A stretch of 64,000 nt of DNA from Dokdonella sp041395345 (GTDB taxonomy: Bacteria; Pseudomonadota; Gammaproteobacteria; Xanthomonadales; Rhodanobacteraceae). Under the pieces are notes generated by a model. That model worked only from the letters and a program-made list of their open reading frames with translations. It searched no databases and was not told the origin of the DNA. Positions 8,854-18,166 of the stretch are shown here, piece by piece. The DNA lies in assembly GCF_041395345.1 (NCBI RefSeq), contig NZ_JAWLAR010000005.1:124001-188000 (forward strand), read 5' to 3'. The position numbers and the translations under genes are program-made. Within the stretch, counting starts at the first letter, position 1, and each line of letters begins with the position of its first letter.

Positions 8854-9842
8854 GCCGACGAGTCTCGTGGCCCGAGCGCGCGCTCGGTGAATGGAACGAT
8901 GGCCCGGCGCACATCGTCGTCGGTTGTCAGCTCGACGACACGCGCTCCGAGGCGTATGAATTCCCTGCGAGCGGTTTCGTGTACCGTTTCGAAAGGCCGG
9001 CTCCAGGTCGACCTGAGCGTGCGATTTCCAAAATCGAGCGTGCGCTTCTCTCCTGCCATGATCAGCGCATAGCGCCCCGGTGGCGGCGGATCCTGTTCGA
9101 GCGCATCGGTCACCAGGATGCAACCCAGTTCGTGGCGGCCGGCACACCGGGCCAGTACCGGCCAGGCGTCCGCATCCGCACTGAATCCATCCGTGATCAG
9201 GACAAGACGGGTACCTGGGCGCAATAGCCTGCGTGCACGCTCGAGCGCACTTGCCAGCGACTCCCGTTCGGATGTCGCGGCGTGATCCCAGTCGCGCAAT
9301 GCGCGCAACACCTGCAGCACGCCGCGACGCCCGCTGGCAGGCTTCACTTCGCTGTGGATACCACCACCGAAACCGATTGCACCCACACGGTCACCGGATG
9401 CCGTCGCCATCCACGCGAACAGACTGGCCACGCGTGCCGCTTGTACGCTCTTGAAGCGGACACGTGTGCCAAAGCGCATGCCCGGGTTGAAATCCATCAT
9501 CAACAGCAGACCGTGTTCACGCTCCTCCTCGAACAATTTGGTGTGCGGCCGTCCACTGCGTGCGGTGACACGCCAGTCCATGTGACGGATATCGTCGCCG
9601 GCCTGGTAGATGCGCGACTCACGAAAATCGACGCCGCGACCGCGCCATCGAGAGGCGTGCAAGCCGGTTCTGGCGGCGCTGCTGCGCCTGACTTCGGCGA
9701 GACTGCTCCCGCGCGCCTGTGCCGACAGGGCAAGCAACTCATCAAGCGCCACCTTGACGCCGGTATTCATCTTGTCGGAAGTCTGATCCATTCCGGCCTG
9801 CGGGTTCGAAGATCGGGAATCGTCACGTCGTGCCATGAGCAT
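8850..9842 (-). CDS. DUF58 domain protein of the MoxR/Bat operon
   Basis: This 330-residue soluble protein carries the DUF58 signature RIYQAGDDIRHMDWRVTARS, followed by KLFEEEREHGLLLMMDFNPGM. The fold is VWA-like. DUF58 proteins are the usual partners of MoxR ATPases and are encoded directly downstream of them. The start is uncertain: ATGs lie at 9842, 9836 and 9791, none with a strong ribosome binding site. I chose 9842 because it leaves a 52-base gap from the moxR stop at 9895 and no overlap. The stop overlaps the next gene by 4 bases. The 'LITDGFSADADAW' segment in the second half is a VWA-type beta strand and loop. Confidence 0.88.
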   Translation of the reverse strand: MLMARRDDSRSSNPQAGMDQTSDKMNTGVKVALDELLALSAQARGSSLAEVRRSSAARTGLHASRWRGRGVDFRESRIYQAGDDIRHMDWRVTARSGRPHTKLFEEEREHGLLLMMDFNPGMRFGTRVRFKSVQAARVASLFAWMATASGDRVGAIGFGGGIHSEVKPASGRRGVLQVLRALRDWDHAATSERESLASALERARRLLRPGTRLVLITDGFSADADAWPVLARCAGRHELGCILVTDALEQDPPPPGRYALIMAGEKRTLDFGNRTLRSTWSRPFETVHETARREFIRLGARVVELTTDDDVRRAIVPFTERALGPRDSSA

Positions 9843-9894
9843 GGCGGTTCTTTTGAAGCTCGCTTTCACGCGCGCGCGCTGCTGGAACCCTTGA

Positions 9895-10881
9895 CTACGG
9901 CAACGGCACGCGTTCCAGCAGCATGTTGATTGCGTGATCGCTGCTGATGCCTTCGGCCTCGGCCTCATAGGTCAGCAGCACGCGGTGGCGCAGTACGTCA
10001 GCTGCCATCGCATGAACATCTTCGGGCGACACATAATCGCGTCCTGCCAACCAGGCGTGCGCTCTGGCGCAGCGGTCCAGCGCAATGGTTCCGCGCGGGC
10101 TGGCACCGAACGCAATCCAGCGCCCAAGCTCGTCACCGTACGGCGTCGGTGTTCGCGTCGCCAGAACCAGTTGAACAATGTAGTTCTGCAGCGCCGGCGC
10201 CAGGTGCATGTCCAGCACCTCGGAACGCGCGGCAAAAACCTGCGCCTGGCTGAGCAACCGTGCCGGGGTCTTGCTGGTAGAGAGCCCTTCGCGTGCGCGT
10301 GCTCGCGCCAGATCGAGGATTTCCGCCTCGGCAGCGGCATCCGGGTAGCCGATGCGAACATGCAGCAGGAAGCGATCCAGTTGCGCTTCGGGTAGGGGAT
10401 ATGTGCCTTCCTGCTCGATCGGATTCTGCGTGGCCATCACGAGAAACAAGGGCGGCAATGCGAACGTGTTGCTGCCAACGGTGATCTGTCGTTCGCCCAT
10501 GGCCTCCAGCAATGCGGACTGCACCTTGGCCGGTGCGCGGTTGACTTCGTCGGCAAGGATCACGTTGTGGAACAACGGGCCCCGCTGAAACTCGAATTGC
10601 CCGGTCTGAGGGCGATAGATTTCGGTGCCGGTGAGGTCGGCCGGGAGCAGATCGGGCGTGAACTGGACGCGATGGAAATTCGCTTCGATGCGTGCGGCCA
10701 ATTCCTTGATTGCCGTGGTCTTGGCCAGTCCTGGCGCACCTTCCACCAGCAGATGGCCATCGGCCAGCAAGGCGATCAGCAAGCGGTCAACCAGGGATTT
10801 CTGGCCAATGATGCACCTGGAGAGTTCGTCGCCAAGCTGGACAAACGCAGTGCGGGCCGAGGGTGATTCGGACATATCCAT
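9895..10881 (-). CDS. MoxR-family AAA+ ATPase
   Basis: This 328-residue ATPase has Walker A GAPGLAKTT (48-56), Walker B with sensor context ILADEVNRAPAKVQSALLEAMGERQ, and the MoxR-typical VMATQNPIEQEGTYPLPEAQLDRF. The C-terminal lid includes DYVSPEDVHAMAADVLRHR. MoxR proteins act as chaperone-like ATPases that mature or insert metal into partners carrying VWA domains, here the DUF58 and Bat proteins downstream. It is the first gene of the six-gene operon running down to 3737. The start at 10881 (MDMSESP) was chosen over a longer reading at 10944 that lacks family similarity. A second ATG sits two codons in, at 10875. The 116-base gap upstream should contain the operon promoter, but I could not identify a convincing one. 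Confidence 0.92.
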   Translation of the reverse strand: MDMSESPSARTAFVQLGDELSRCIIGQKSLVDRLLIALLADGHLLVEGAPGLAKTTAIKELAARIEANFHRVQFTPDLLPADLTGTEIYRPQTGQFEFQRGPLFHNVILADEVNRAPAKVQSALLEAMGERQITVGSNTFALPPLFLVMATQNPIEQEGTYPLPEAQLDRFLLHVRIGYPDAAAEAEILDLARARAREGLSTSKTPARLLSQAQVFAARSEVLDMHLAPALQNYIVQLVLATRTPTPYGDELGRWIAFGASPRGTIALDRCARAHAWLAGRDYVSPEDVHAMAADVLRHRVLLTYEAEAEGISSDHAINMLLERVPLP

Positions 10882-10997
10882 GAGTTCAGGGATGAGTGGG
10901 AAATAGGGTCGCGCGTCGGTCCAGCGCGATGCATGTGACCACATCGATTCGAAAAAGTTGCCTCGGGGGCCTGATCCGCATAGATGGATGCCTTGAT

Positions 10998-12158
10998 TCA
11001 GCCGCGATCAAGGACTTCGTGCAGCGATATCGGTTTGCCCACCAGCCAGCCCTGGGCATAGTCGCAACCCATCTCGCGCAAGGCATCCAACTGATCCCGA
11101 GTCTCGACGCCTTCGGCAATCATTTCGCAATTCAGTGCCTTGGTCATGGCGACAATCGCGCGAACCAGCCCCGTCCCGCGAGGTCCGTCGAGTGCCCGGG
11201 TAAAGCTCTGATCGAGCTTGATGCGGTCAAATTTCAGACTGAGAACAGGGCCAAGATTGGAGTAACCCGTGCCAAAGTCGTCCAGTGCCACTTGCATGCC
11301 AGCGGCGTGACATCGATCAATCAGCGCCGAGATCTGCGACTGATTGAAGACCAGGCTTTCGGTTATCTCCACTTCGAGACGGCCTGGTGGCAGACCACGC
11401 ACTTTCAGATGCTCGAGCATGCGATCGATCAACAACGGGTCGTCAATCTGGCGCGCAGAAATGTTGAGCGCAATGAAGGGAAGCGATTCGCGGCCCAGAC
11501 CGCGCAACTCAACAAGCATGTCGCAGACACGAGCCAGTACGTAGTCGCCAATCGGAATAATCAGCGACGTTTCCTCTGCCAGGCGAATGAATTCGGTCGG
11601 AGAAACCTGGCCGCGTTCGGGGTGCTGCCAACGGATCAATGCTTCGAAACCGGCGGTCTTTCCCGTGGCAATGTGCTGAATGGGCTGCAGCAGCACTTCG
11701 AGCTCGTCGCGCTCCAGGGCCGCGCGCAATTCGCTTTCAAGCCGAATCTTGTCGAAGGCTCCGGAGTCGTCATGGGCGGGGGAGTGCCCTACCTCTCGAA
11801 CGTCGCCGGTCAGGCGGGCCAGGGCCGAGCGAAACCTTGTCAGCTGACTCATCAGCAATGCACGAACGACCGGATCGGCCATTGCCAGGCGTTCGGCGAA
11901 CTGGTTGCGGTCGATCGGTGTCAATACGCAATCACTCAGTGCCCGTGCTGTCGCTGATCGAGGGGCTGAATCGATAACTGCCATTTCACCGAGCAGCGCT
12001 CCAGGCCCAAGTTCGCCCAGTTCGCGAATTTCGCCATGCTGCACGGTGGTTACAGCAACCCGGCCCGACTCGATCAGGAAGGCAGTCGTGGGGGCGTCGT
12101 CTTCCGCGAAGATGATTTCGCCAGCCGAAAAGCTCTGGCGCGTTGCAGATTTCTCCAT
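10998..12158 (-). CDS. Cyclic-nucleotide-binding domain fused to EAL (c-di-GMP phosphodiesterase) domain
   Basis: This 386-residue soluble protein has residues 8-115 forming a CRP-type cNMP-binding domain. The phosphate-binding cassette LLGEMAVIDSAPRSATARA carries the conserved Gly-Glu and Arg (R67). The EAL domain follows from about residue 140: FEALIRW (EAL at 172-174), NISARQ, EVEITE, DDFGTGYS, FDRIKLD, EGVE and QGWLVGKP are all present. It should therefore be a working c-di-GMP hydrolase. There is no membrane segment, HTH or GGDEF domain. Binding of a cyclic nucleotide to the N-terminal domain probably tunes the hydrolase, linking two second messengers. The ATG at 12158 is preceded by a weak AAGGG. 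An upstream ATG at 12191 is possible. Confidence 0.9.
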   Translation of the reverse strand: MEKSATRQSFSAGEIIFAEDDAPTTAFLIESGRVAVTTVQHGEIRELGELGPGALLGEMAVIDSAPRSATARALSDCVLTPIDRNQFAERLAMADPVVRALLMSQLTRFRSALARLTGDVREVGHSPAHDDSGAFDKIRLESELRAALERDELEVLLQPIQHIATGKTAGFEALIRWQHPERGQVSPTEFIRLAEETSLIIPIGDYVLARVCDMLVELRGLGRESLPFIALNISARQIDDPLLIDRMLEHLKVRGLPPGRLEVEITESLVFNQSQISALIDRCHAAGMQVALDDFGTGYSNLGPVLSLKFDRIKLDQSFTRALDGPRGTGLVRAIVAMTKALNCEMIAEGVETRDQLDALREMGCDYAQGWLVGKPISLHEVLDRG

Positions 12159-12245
12159 GGTCCGGAATCCCTTGGCCGCACTTGTCGGCATTGTCGCAGA
12201 CCTTTGGCATCGGTGCGGCAATGAAGATCCTCATACCAGATCAAC

Positions 12246-12278
12246 AGAAAAGGAAAGGGCCGCTTTCGCGACCCTTTC
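12246..12278 (-). terminator. Rho-independent terminator of the Ig-repeat lipoprotein gene
   Basis: Read on the minus strand, an 11-pair stem (GAAAGGG-U-CGC with one U-G pair, arms 12268-12278 and 12253-12263) closes a GAAA tetraloop. It is followed by CTTTTCTGTT. It lies about 50 bases after the lipoprotein stop at 12330 and before the cNMP-EAL gene, so it separates the pil-lipoprotein unit from the next gene. Confidence 0.75.
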
Positions 12279-12329
12279 GGTTGAGCATTCAGGCTGCGCT
12301 GTGAACGACTGCCTGTTGTGCCGACGGCT

Positions 12330-14564
12330 TCAGGGCGTTGGATTCGTGCCGATGAAATCAACGTTGGCACTGAGTCCCTGGTCCGCCGTATAGGTACAGA
12401 TTCCCGTCACACCCAACATGAAGCCATCTGCTGTCAGTGAGTGATTGGTGAGTCCGTTGCCGTCCGTCGTACCGGTGAAGCTTGCCGGGTCGAATGTGCC
12501 GCCACCCGTGCAGGTACCCGTGATGTTGACGCCCGGCACCAGACCGCCACCCGAATCGCGCGCTGCGATCGAGATATTGACCATGCGAGGCCCGCCCGCC
12601 GGAACAGTGACGGTGCTTGGCGACACCTGCAATGTAGCCAGATTGACGACAATGTCCACGCTTGTGCTGTAGGAGCCAATGAAGAAGGTCAAGGTACCGC
12701 TACCCGAATCGCCCGAGCTCGCACCCACGCCCGATGTGCTGACGTTGGCAATCACGCAGCCGTTGGCACCCGTACTCGAGCCAAGCAAGCCCGCACCACT
12801 CGTTCCGTCAACCGAACCGGTGCCCTGGCCAAGCTCGAACGAGAAGCCGAGGCGGACCCGCTGCAATGGCGAAAGCGTCGCATCGTAGAGGCAAACCTGA
12901 ACCTGTTGAGTACGATTGCCAAGGATCGGCGATGGCGAAGCTGAAATGGTCGCAGGCGCCAGACCCGGGTATGCACCTATGGCCGCGTCTGTTACACGCT
13001 TGTTTCCGCCCGTCACTGAATCGACGCTCTCGCCCTGGGCCCAGATGACGTTCTGGAATCCAAGAGTCGAGACCGTGTAGTTGAGCGTGGCCGATGCACG
13101 ACCAATGTCGTTGGTTACGCCGGTTGCCGTGATATTGCCGTGCTGGGCACGAGCGATCACGTATGGCAATACGGAACCGTAGTCGACCGTAACGCCGGTC
13201 GTATTGTTCCTGTTGAAGTTCGAGGCGGTATTGAGGTTGGTCTGCGAGTTGATTGCCTGGACTGTCAAGGCGCTCTCAAGATCCGTATTGCCTTGCACCT
13301 CGTCGCCGAAGACGACAAGCACGTCGCCAGGCCCGGCACCACCGCCGGCCGTGGCAAACATGCCAGTGGGCGCCGTGAACAGGTTTCCACCTTCGAGCGG
13401 ATTGCCGTCATTACCGGAAATCGAGAACGTGTCTGTTGCCACATTGAAGGGCTCGTCGACCACACCGAAGCGAATGACGGTACCGGGGACCACCGGATTA
13501 CCCTGGCGATCCTTGGCCAGTGCACTGATGGTCAGGCTGTAGGTTGCGTCCGGATCAGGCGGCACACCATTCTCGTCCGGTGGCTCGAGATCTTCCGGCG
13601 GCACTGCGCCATCGGAAACGCGATTGACGCGCAGTGCGTTGACGTTCGGTGAGCTCAAAGTCAGGCTGAACAGCTTGCCATCCGACACGACCACCGTGGT
13701 CGTTGCGGAAATCGGGTCGGCGATGCCGTTGCTAACGTTATTGTCGGCGCGATCAACGGTTACGCGAACTTGGATGGGTCCCTGCACGGTACCTGCCTGG
13801 AACGAGGCCGCTGCAACACCGTTGACGGTGCTGGTCTGGACGCTGGGGCCGGAATCGGGCCCATTGACCGATGTTGCCGAGAGTGTCGATCCGCCGGGGC
13901 TTCCGACGATCTCGACCTGCACATTGTCTGCTGCACCCGGATTAGGAACCGGTTGATTCGCGCCATCACGCACCTGGATGTTGATGACCGAGTTGGTCGT
14001 ACCGCCAGAACCGGGCACATAAACGCCAGCAGGCGATGGAACGACATCCAGAGCCGCAGGCAAGGGAGTTGAACCCGCAACCGTGAAATTCAAGGTCTGG
14101 CTGACCGTCCTGCCCGTGGCAGGATCAATGGCTGACGCTGTAACCGTGGCTGTGCCAGCGACATCGTAGGACGTGGCGAAGAATACATACGAGCCGTTGT
14201 TCGTGGTGGCTGGGAAAGAAACCACGCGCGTAGCCAGCTCATTGATATCCTCAGTTGACGGATCATCGGGCGGAGACAGGCTTACCGTGCTCGGCGAGCT
14301 CGTTGTGAAGGTTGCATCGGCGGTCAGAGCAGTAATGACGCCGGCGTTGTTCCTATAGGTGAACTGGACTTCTGCCATATAGGGCGAACCCGGATACGGC
14401 AACACATTGCCTGGGTTGAGTGGCAATGTTGGCCGCGAGGTCGTCAGAGTAATGGTTCCTGACTGCGGTGCCGATGCCGCGCCACCATTGCCTCCACCAC
14501 CTCCACAACTTGCCAGCACAAGGCTGGCCAGCAGCAGTCCGAACGAATTGAGCGGGAATTTCAT
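12330..14564 (-). CDS. Surface lipoprotein with repeated bacterial Ig-like domains
   Basis: This 744-residue protein starts at the ATG at 14564 with GGAGA upstream. The lipoprotein signal ends in LASLVLASC (Cys20), followed by a poly-Gly spacer. The mature chain is rich in Thr, Ser, Val, Gly and Asn and holds several Big_1/invasin-like units, e.g. INIQVRDGANQPVPNPGA, SALAKDRQGNPVVPGTVIRF and ISIAARDSGGGLVPG. These 'xxDxxGxPVxG' segments are the usual start of such Ig-like domains. No enzyme motif is seen. It is the last gene of the pilM-N-O-P-Q direction, 80 bases behind pilQ, and a terminator follows. Adhesion or a structural role at the outer membrane is inferred from domain type and context. 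I do not recognise a named family member. Confidence 0.8.
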   Translation of the reverse strand: MKFPLNSFGLLLASLVLASCGGGGGNGGAASAPQSGTITLTTSRPTLPLNPGNVLPYPGSPYMAEVQFTYRNNAGVITALTADATFTTSSPSTVSLSPPDDPSTEDINELATRVVSFPATTNNGSYVFFATSYDVAGTATVTASAIDPATGRTVSQTLNFTVAGSTPLPAALDVVPSPAGVYVPGSGGTTNSVINIQVRDGANQPVPNPGAADNVQVEIVGSPGGSTLSATSVNGPDSGPSVQTSTVNGVAAASFQAGTVQGPIQVRVTVDRADNNVSNGIADPISATTTVVVSDGKLFSLTLSSPNVNALRVNRVSDGAVPPEDLEPPDENGVPPDPDATYSLTISALAKDRQGNPVVPGTVIRFGVVDEPFNVATDTFSISGNDGNPLEGGNLFTAPTGMFATAGGGAGPGDVLVVFGDEVQGNTDLESALTVQAINSQTNLNTASNFNRNNTTGVTVDYGSVLPYVIARAQHGNITATGVTNDIGRASATLNYTVSTLGFQNVIWAQGESVDSVTGGNKRVTDAAIGAYPGLAPATISASPSPILGNRTQQVQVCLYDATLSPLQRVRLGFSFELGQGTGSVDGTSGAGLLGSSTGANGCVIANVSTSGVGASSGDSGSGTLTFFIGSYSTSVDIVVNLATLQVSPSTVTVPAGGPRMVNISIAARDSGGGLVPGVNITGTCTGGGTFDPASFTGTTDGNGLTNHSLTADGFMLGVTGICTYTADQGLSANVDFIGTNPTP

Positions 14565-14644
14565 GTAGTTTCTCCAGGATCGCATTGGGTTCTCGTCGTA
14601 CGTCACTTCGGCTGCACCAGTGAGCGCAGCCTGCCCCTGGACGT

Positions 14645-16918
14645 TTATTTCAGACTGTCACTGAGAATTCTTGGTGTCACGAAGATGAGCAGCTCCGCCT
14701 TGATGTCGGAGCGGCCGGTCTTCTTGAACAGATTGCCAAGGAAGGGTACATCACCAAGGAACGGAACCTTGTTGACGTCATCGCGCTTTTCAACTTCGTA
14801 GACGCCGCCAAGCACGACCGTCTGGCCGTTGTCTACGAGCACGGACGTATTGATTTCGCGCTTGTCGATAACCGGAACCTCACCGCCACCCGGATTGGCG
14901 ACATAGCGCGCAACGTTGTCCTTCTTGACGCCCAGATTGAGGACGACACGATCATCGGCGGTAATCGTCGGCGTTACCTTCAGCTCGAGAACGACTTCCT
15001 TGAAGTTGACCGTTGCCGTACCAAGGCCACCGCCACCGGAGTTCTGGTAGGTGACATAGGCAATCTCCTGACCCTGCTTGATCACTGCTTCCTTCTGGTT
15101 CGCAGTTACCACACGTGGGCTGGAAACTACTTCGCCACGTCCCTCGGTCTGCGCCGCGGAGAGCTCGAGATCGAGCAGGTAGTCAGCGCCGAGGATGGCA
15201 AGACCAAAACTGCCGGCCGGTGAAACAACGGGCAGGTTCACATTGAGCCGGTCGTTCAGGCTAGGCACGGCGATGCCGCCGCCGGTTCCGATGCCAGACG
15301 ATGTCGGAATCGAGCCCGGGCTGAATACGGGCAGTCCGCGACCACCGTTGTAGCGATTATTCAGGGCCACATTGCTCATGCGATCCGTGCCCTGGGCCGA
15401 GCCAGCGGTCGATACGATATTGCCATTGTTGTCTTCGTAGCCGCCGCTGATACCGAACTTGACGCCTAGTTCGCGAGCGAAGGTATCCGTGGCGATGACG
15501 ATTCGTGATTCGATCAACACTTGCTGTACAGGCCGATCCAGTACGGCAATCAACTCGCGAATCTCCTGAACCTTCTGTGGAGTATCGCTGACCAGAAGCG
15601 TGTTGGTCCTGTCGTCATAGCTGACCGTTCCGCGTTGCGACAGGAAGCCACGTTGTTGTTGCTGGCTGGCCTGCTGCCCACCACCCGCCTGGGTAGCAGT
15701 CACGTCCTTCGTAAGCAGGTCGGCAATATCCTTGGCATTTCCGTAGCTGATGGGTATGAAATCGGAAACCAGCTCAACCTTGTCTTCCATCTGCAGACGG
15801 GCATCTGCCAAGGCTTGCTCGCGATCCGAAATTTCCTTTTGGGGCGCAACCCAGATCACATTGCCCTGCTTGCGCTGGTCCAGGCCCTTGGCCTGCAGCA
15901 CGATATGCAAGGCCTGGTCCCAGGGTACGTTGATCAGGCGCAAAGTGACGTTGCCCTGCACGCTGTCGGCAACAACGATGTTCAGATCCGACACATCGGC
16001 GATCAGCTGCAAAACCGAGCGGGTTGGAATATCCTGGAAATTGAAGGTCACGCGGCTGCCGTTGAAGACGGGCTCGGCATTTTTCTTGAGCTTCTCGTCC
16101 TCGCGCTTGGGCGAGATCTCGACCACATATTCGGTACCCGTCTGGTAGGCCAGTTGCTCGAACGGTCCCTGCGCGCTGATATCCAGGCGTACGCCGCTTC
16201 CTCGCGAGCGCGATTCGATGAACTGGACCGGGGTTGCGAAATCAAGCACATCAAGACGCTGAGCCAGGTTCGGCGGCAACTTAACGTTTGCGATATCGAG
16301 CACGACCTTGTCGCCCTCGGTCCTGAGGTCGGCAGAGGCGCCGGGACCGGAGAAGCTCAGGACTATGCGGCCTTCTCCATTCTTGCCGCGCCTGAAATCA
16401 ACACCGGTCAATTCGGTTGCCTGGGCGGCGATGGTCTTGGTCGGATTTCGGGTTGCTGCCGAGGCGGCTACTGCAGTCGTTCCCGATGTGCTGGAGGAGA
16501 CGGTCAGGATCAACTCGTTGCCATTGATGCGCGTTTCATAGCTAGCCGGTCGGAAAAGGTCCACGACGATTCGAGTACGACCGGCGGCTTCGACCGTAGA
16601 CACGCCCGACGTTGCCCCGGCGCCGATTTCGATGCGCCGCTGGTTCAGGGCACTGCGCGTATCGGCAAGGTCCAGGGCAATCCTCGGAGGGGATTCGGTC
16701 GTGAATGCCTGAGGAACCTCGACCGGATCGGCGAATCGCATCGTGATTTCAACGCGACCACCCGGTTGTGCGGTGTAGGTGAGATCTTCCAGCACGTTCT
16801 CGGCCTGCGCCGCTCCCGTGATGAGCATCCCCAGCAATGCAAGCCGACCCAGGCAGTGGGCAAGTCTCGAACTCTTGGCGGGCTTGCGCCCCTGGAAGTC
16901 AGTAGCTTTGGTCATCAT
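14645..16918 (-). CDS. pilQ: Type IV pilus secretin PilQ
   Basis: This is the outer-membrane secretin pore of type IV pili, 757 residues. After a signal peptide (GMLITGAAQA) come two AMIN domains that bind peptidoglycan (VEITMRFADPVEVP and EGRIVLSFSGPGAS). An STN/N0 domain follows (FNFQDIPTRSVLQLIADVSDLN), then N1, with a Gln-rich insert (AGGGQQASQQQQR). The C-terminal secretin core includes VVSSPRVVTANQKEAVI and FLGDVPFLGNLFKKTGR. The start is uncertain. The ATG at 16918 has GGGGGT 7 bases upstream and is preferred; the ATG at 16945 overlaps the pilP stop by 4 bases but has no binding site. It is the fifth gene of pilMNOPQ. Confidence 0.95.
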   Translation of the reverse strand: MMTKATDFQGRKPAKSSRLAHCLGRLALLGMLITGAAQAENVLEDLTYTAQPGGRVEITMRFADPVEVPQAFTTESPPRIALDLADTRSALNQRRIEIGAGATSGVSTVEAAGRTRIVVDLFRPASYETRINGNELILTVSSSTSGTTAVAASAATRNPTKTIAAQATELTGVDFRRGKNGEGRIVLSFSGPGASADLRTEGDKVVLDIANVKLPPNLAQRLDVLDFATPVQFIESRSRGSGVRLDISAQGPFEQLAYQTGTEYVVEISPKREDEKLKKNAEPVFNGSRVTFNFQDIPTRSVLQLIADVSDLNIVVADSVQGNVTLRLINVPWDQALHIVLQAKGLDQRKQGNVIWVAPQKEISDREQALADARLQMEDKVELVSDFIPISYGNAKDIADLLTKDVTATQAGGGQQASQQQQRGFLSQRGTVSYDDRTNTLLVSDTPQKVQEIRELIAVLDRPVQQVLIESRIVIATDTFARELGVKFGISGGYEDNNGNIVSTAGSAQGTDRMSNVALNNRYNGGRGLPVFSPGSIPTSSGIGTGGGIAVPSLNDRLNVNLPVVSPAGSFGLAILGADYLLDLELSAAQTEGRGEVVSSPRVVTANQKEAVIKQGQEIAYVTYQNSGGGGLGTATVNFKEVVLELKVTPTITADDRVVLNLGVKKDNVARYVANPGGGEVPVIDKREINTSVLVDNGQTVVLGGVYEVEKRDDVNKVPFLGDVPFLGNLFKKTGRSDIKAELLIFVTPRILSDSLK

Positions 16919-16941
16919 TTTGCTTACCCCCAACGGGTCGG

Positions 16942-17487
16942 TCATTTCTGGTTGGCATCCGCCAACGAAATCGATTGTTGACGCTCTACCCAGCCGCCTG
17001 TTTGGTTCGGAACGAGCTCGACCAAGTCAATCTGGCCTTCACTGATAGCGGTAATTCGCCCGTAGTTCTGTCCGATGTAATTGCCAGGTCGAACTCGGCG
17101 TATCACGCCTTCGGGGTCCTTGAGCAGCCCTTCCGGTGCGTTGGCTGCGCCCAGGGTGCCCACCATTTTCAAGCCATCGAGCGGAAAGGCCTCCAAAGGT
17201 TCCGGAGCGCGGTTCTGGTCGGGCCTTGGGCCGGTTTCTGCAGCCGCCTCTTCTTCTTCGCTACTCGGGAGATCGAATGGGTCGCGATCATCGGGGGAAT
17301 GCAGCGTATATTCAAATGTCTCAAATGTCTTGATGGCCGGCGGGGGGTCCAGCGGCGCACCCTTTTTCGCTTTCTCCTGCTGAACCCACTTCTCGACTTC
17401 CTCCTTGCCCGACATGCAGCCGGAAACGGCGAGAAGAGCCAGCGAGGTCAACAAGATTCGTTTGGCAGATGCGTTCAGGCTGGACAT
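16942..17487 (-). CDS. pilP: Type IV pilus assembly lipoprotein PilP
   Basis: This 181-residue inner-membrane lipoprotein links the PilN/PilO platform to the PilQ secretin. The ATG at 17487 has GGGAGG upstream. The lipobox is LLAVSGC. A long flexible linker follows (KKGAPLDPPPAIKTFETFEY, then an acidic stretch SSEEEEAAAE), then the PilP beta-sandwich (LDGLKMVGTLGA, VIRRVRPGNYIGQNYGRITAISEGQIDL). The start follows the pilO stop directly, and the stop at 16942 touches the alternative pilQ start. Confidence 0.93.
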   Translation of the reverse strand: MSSLNASAKRILLTSLALLAVSGCMSGKEEVEKWVQQEKAKKGAPLDPPPAIKTFETFEYTLHSPDDRDPFDLPSSEEEEAAAETGPRPDQNRAPEPLEAFPLDGLKMVGTLGAANAPEGLLKDPEGVIRRVRPGNYIGQNYGRITAISEGQIDLVELVPNQTGGWVERQQSISLADANQK

Positions 17488-17488
17488 G

Positions 17489-18166
17489 TCACTTCCCTCC
17501 CTTACCGGCGCTCGGCGCATTTGCTTGTTCAAATTCAGCGATTTCGTCGTTATCCATATAGCGGTAGGTCTTGACCGTTCCCTCGAGCGTCAAAGTTCCG
17601 CCGGCCGAGGGAGTCTGGCTGCCCTTTCCTGTTGGCTGCTTTGTCGGTCGCAGAGACACATCGTGCATCGTCAGAATGACGACTCGAGGTAGAGACGCGA
17701 CCTTGCTGATGAATGCACCAAACTCATGGTAAGTACCAACCATGCGAAGCTGGATCGGTTTCTCCGCGTAGAAGCCCTTCATGACTTCGGCGCCGGGCTG
17801 GAACAGTTCATTGCTGATTCCAGCACCCAATGCAGCATTCGAGATTTCCAGGATCAACTTCGGCATCTCGGTCTTCCCGGGAAGCTGATTGATCATCTGC
17901 TGCAGCTCGTCCGTCATGTCCTTCAGCTGGTCTTCGTAGGCCGCGAGATTGACCACCTGGGCCTGCTTCTTGACGAACTCGGCACGAAGCAAGACTTCTT
18001 TTTTCTCTGCCCGCTCAAGCTCTTCCTGCTGCACGCTGATCTTGAACCACCATCCAAGAAACAAGATTACAACGACAATGAGAAGAGCGAAAAATGTCTT
18101 GACCGATTTCGGCCAGTTTCCAACATTATTCCGATCCAGATTGCGCAGATCGTCGAAGAAACTCAT
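17489..18166 (-). CDS. pilO: Type IV pilus inner-membrane protein PilO
   Basis: This 225-residue bitopic protein has a short cytoplasmic N-terminus (FFDDLRNLDRNNVGNWP), one membrane helix (VKTFFALLIVVVILFLGWWF), a coiled coil (about 45-95) and a C-terminal ferredoxin-like domain (GFYAEKPIQLRMVGTYHEFGAF). It forms a heterodimer with PilN in the alignment complex. The start overlaps the pilN stop by 4 bases, so translation is coupled. Length and layout match the family. Confidence 0.94.
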   Translation of the reverse strand: MSFFDDLRNLDRNNVGNWPKSVKTFFALLIVVVILFLGWWFKISVQQEELERAEKKEVLLRAEFVKKQAQVVNLAAYEDQLKDMTDELQQMINQLPGKTEMPKLILEISNAALGAGISNELFQPGAEVMKGFYAEKPIQLRMVGTYHEFGAFISKVASLPRVVILTMHDVSLRPTKQPTGKGSQTPSAGGTLTLEGTVKTYRYMDNDEIAEFEQANAPSAGKGGK

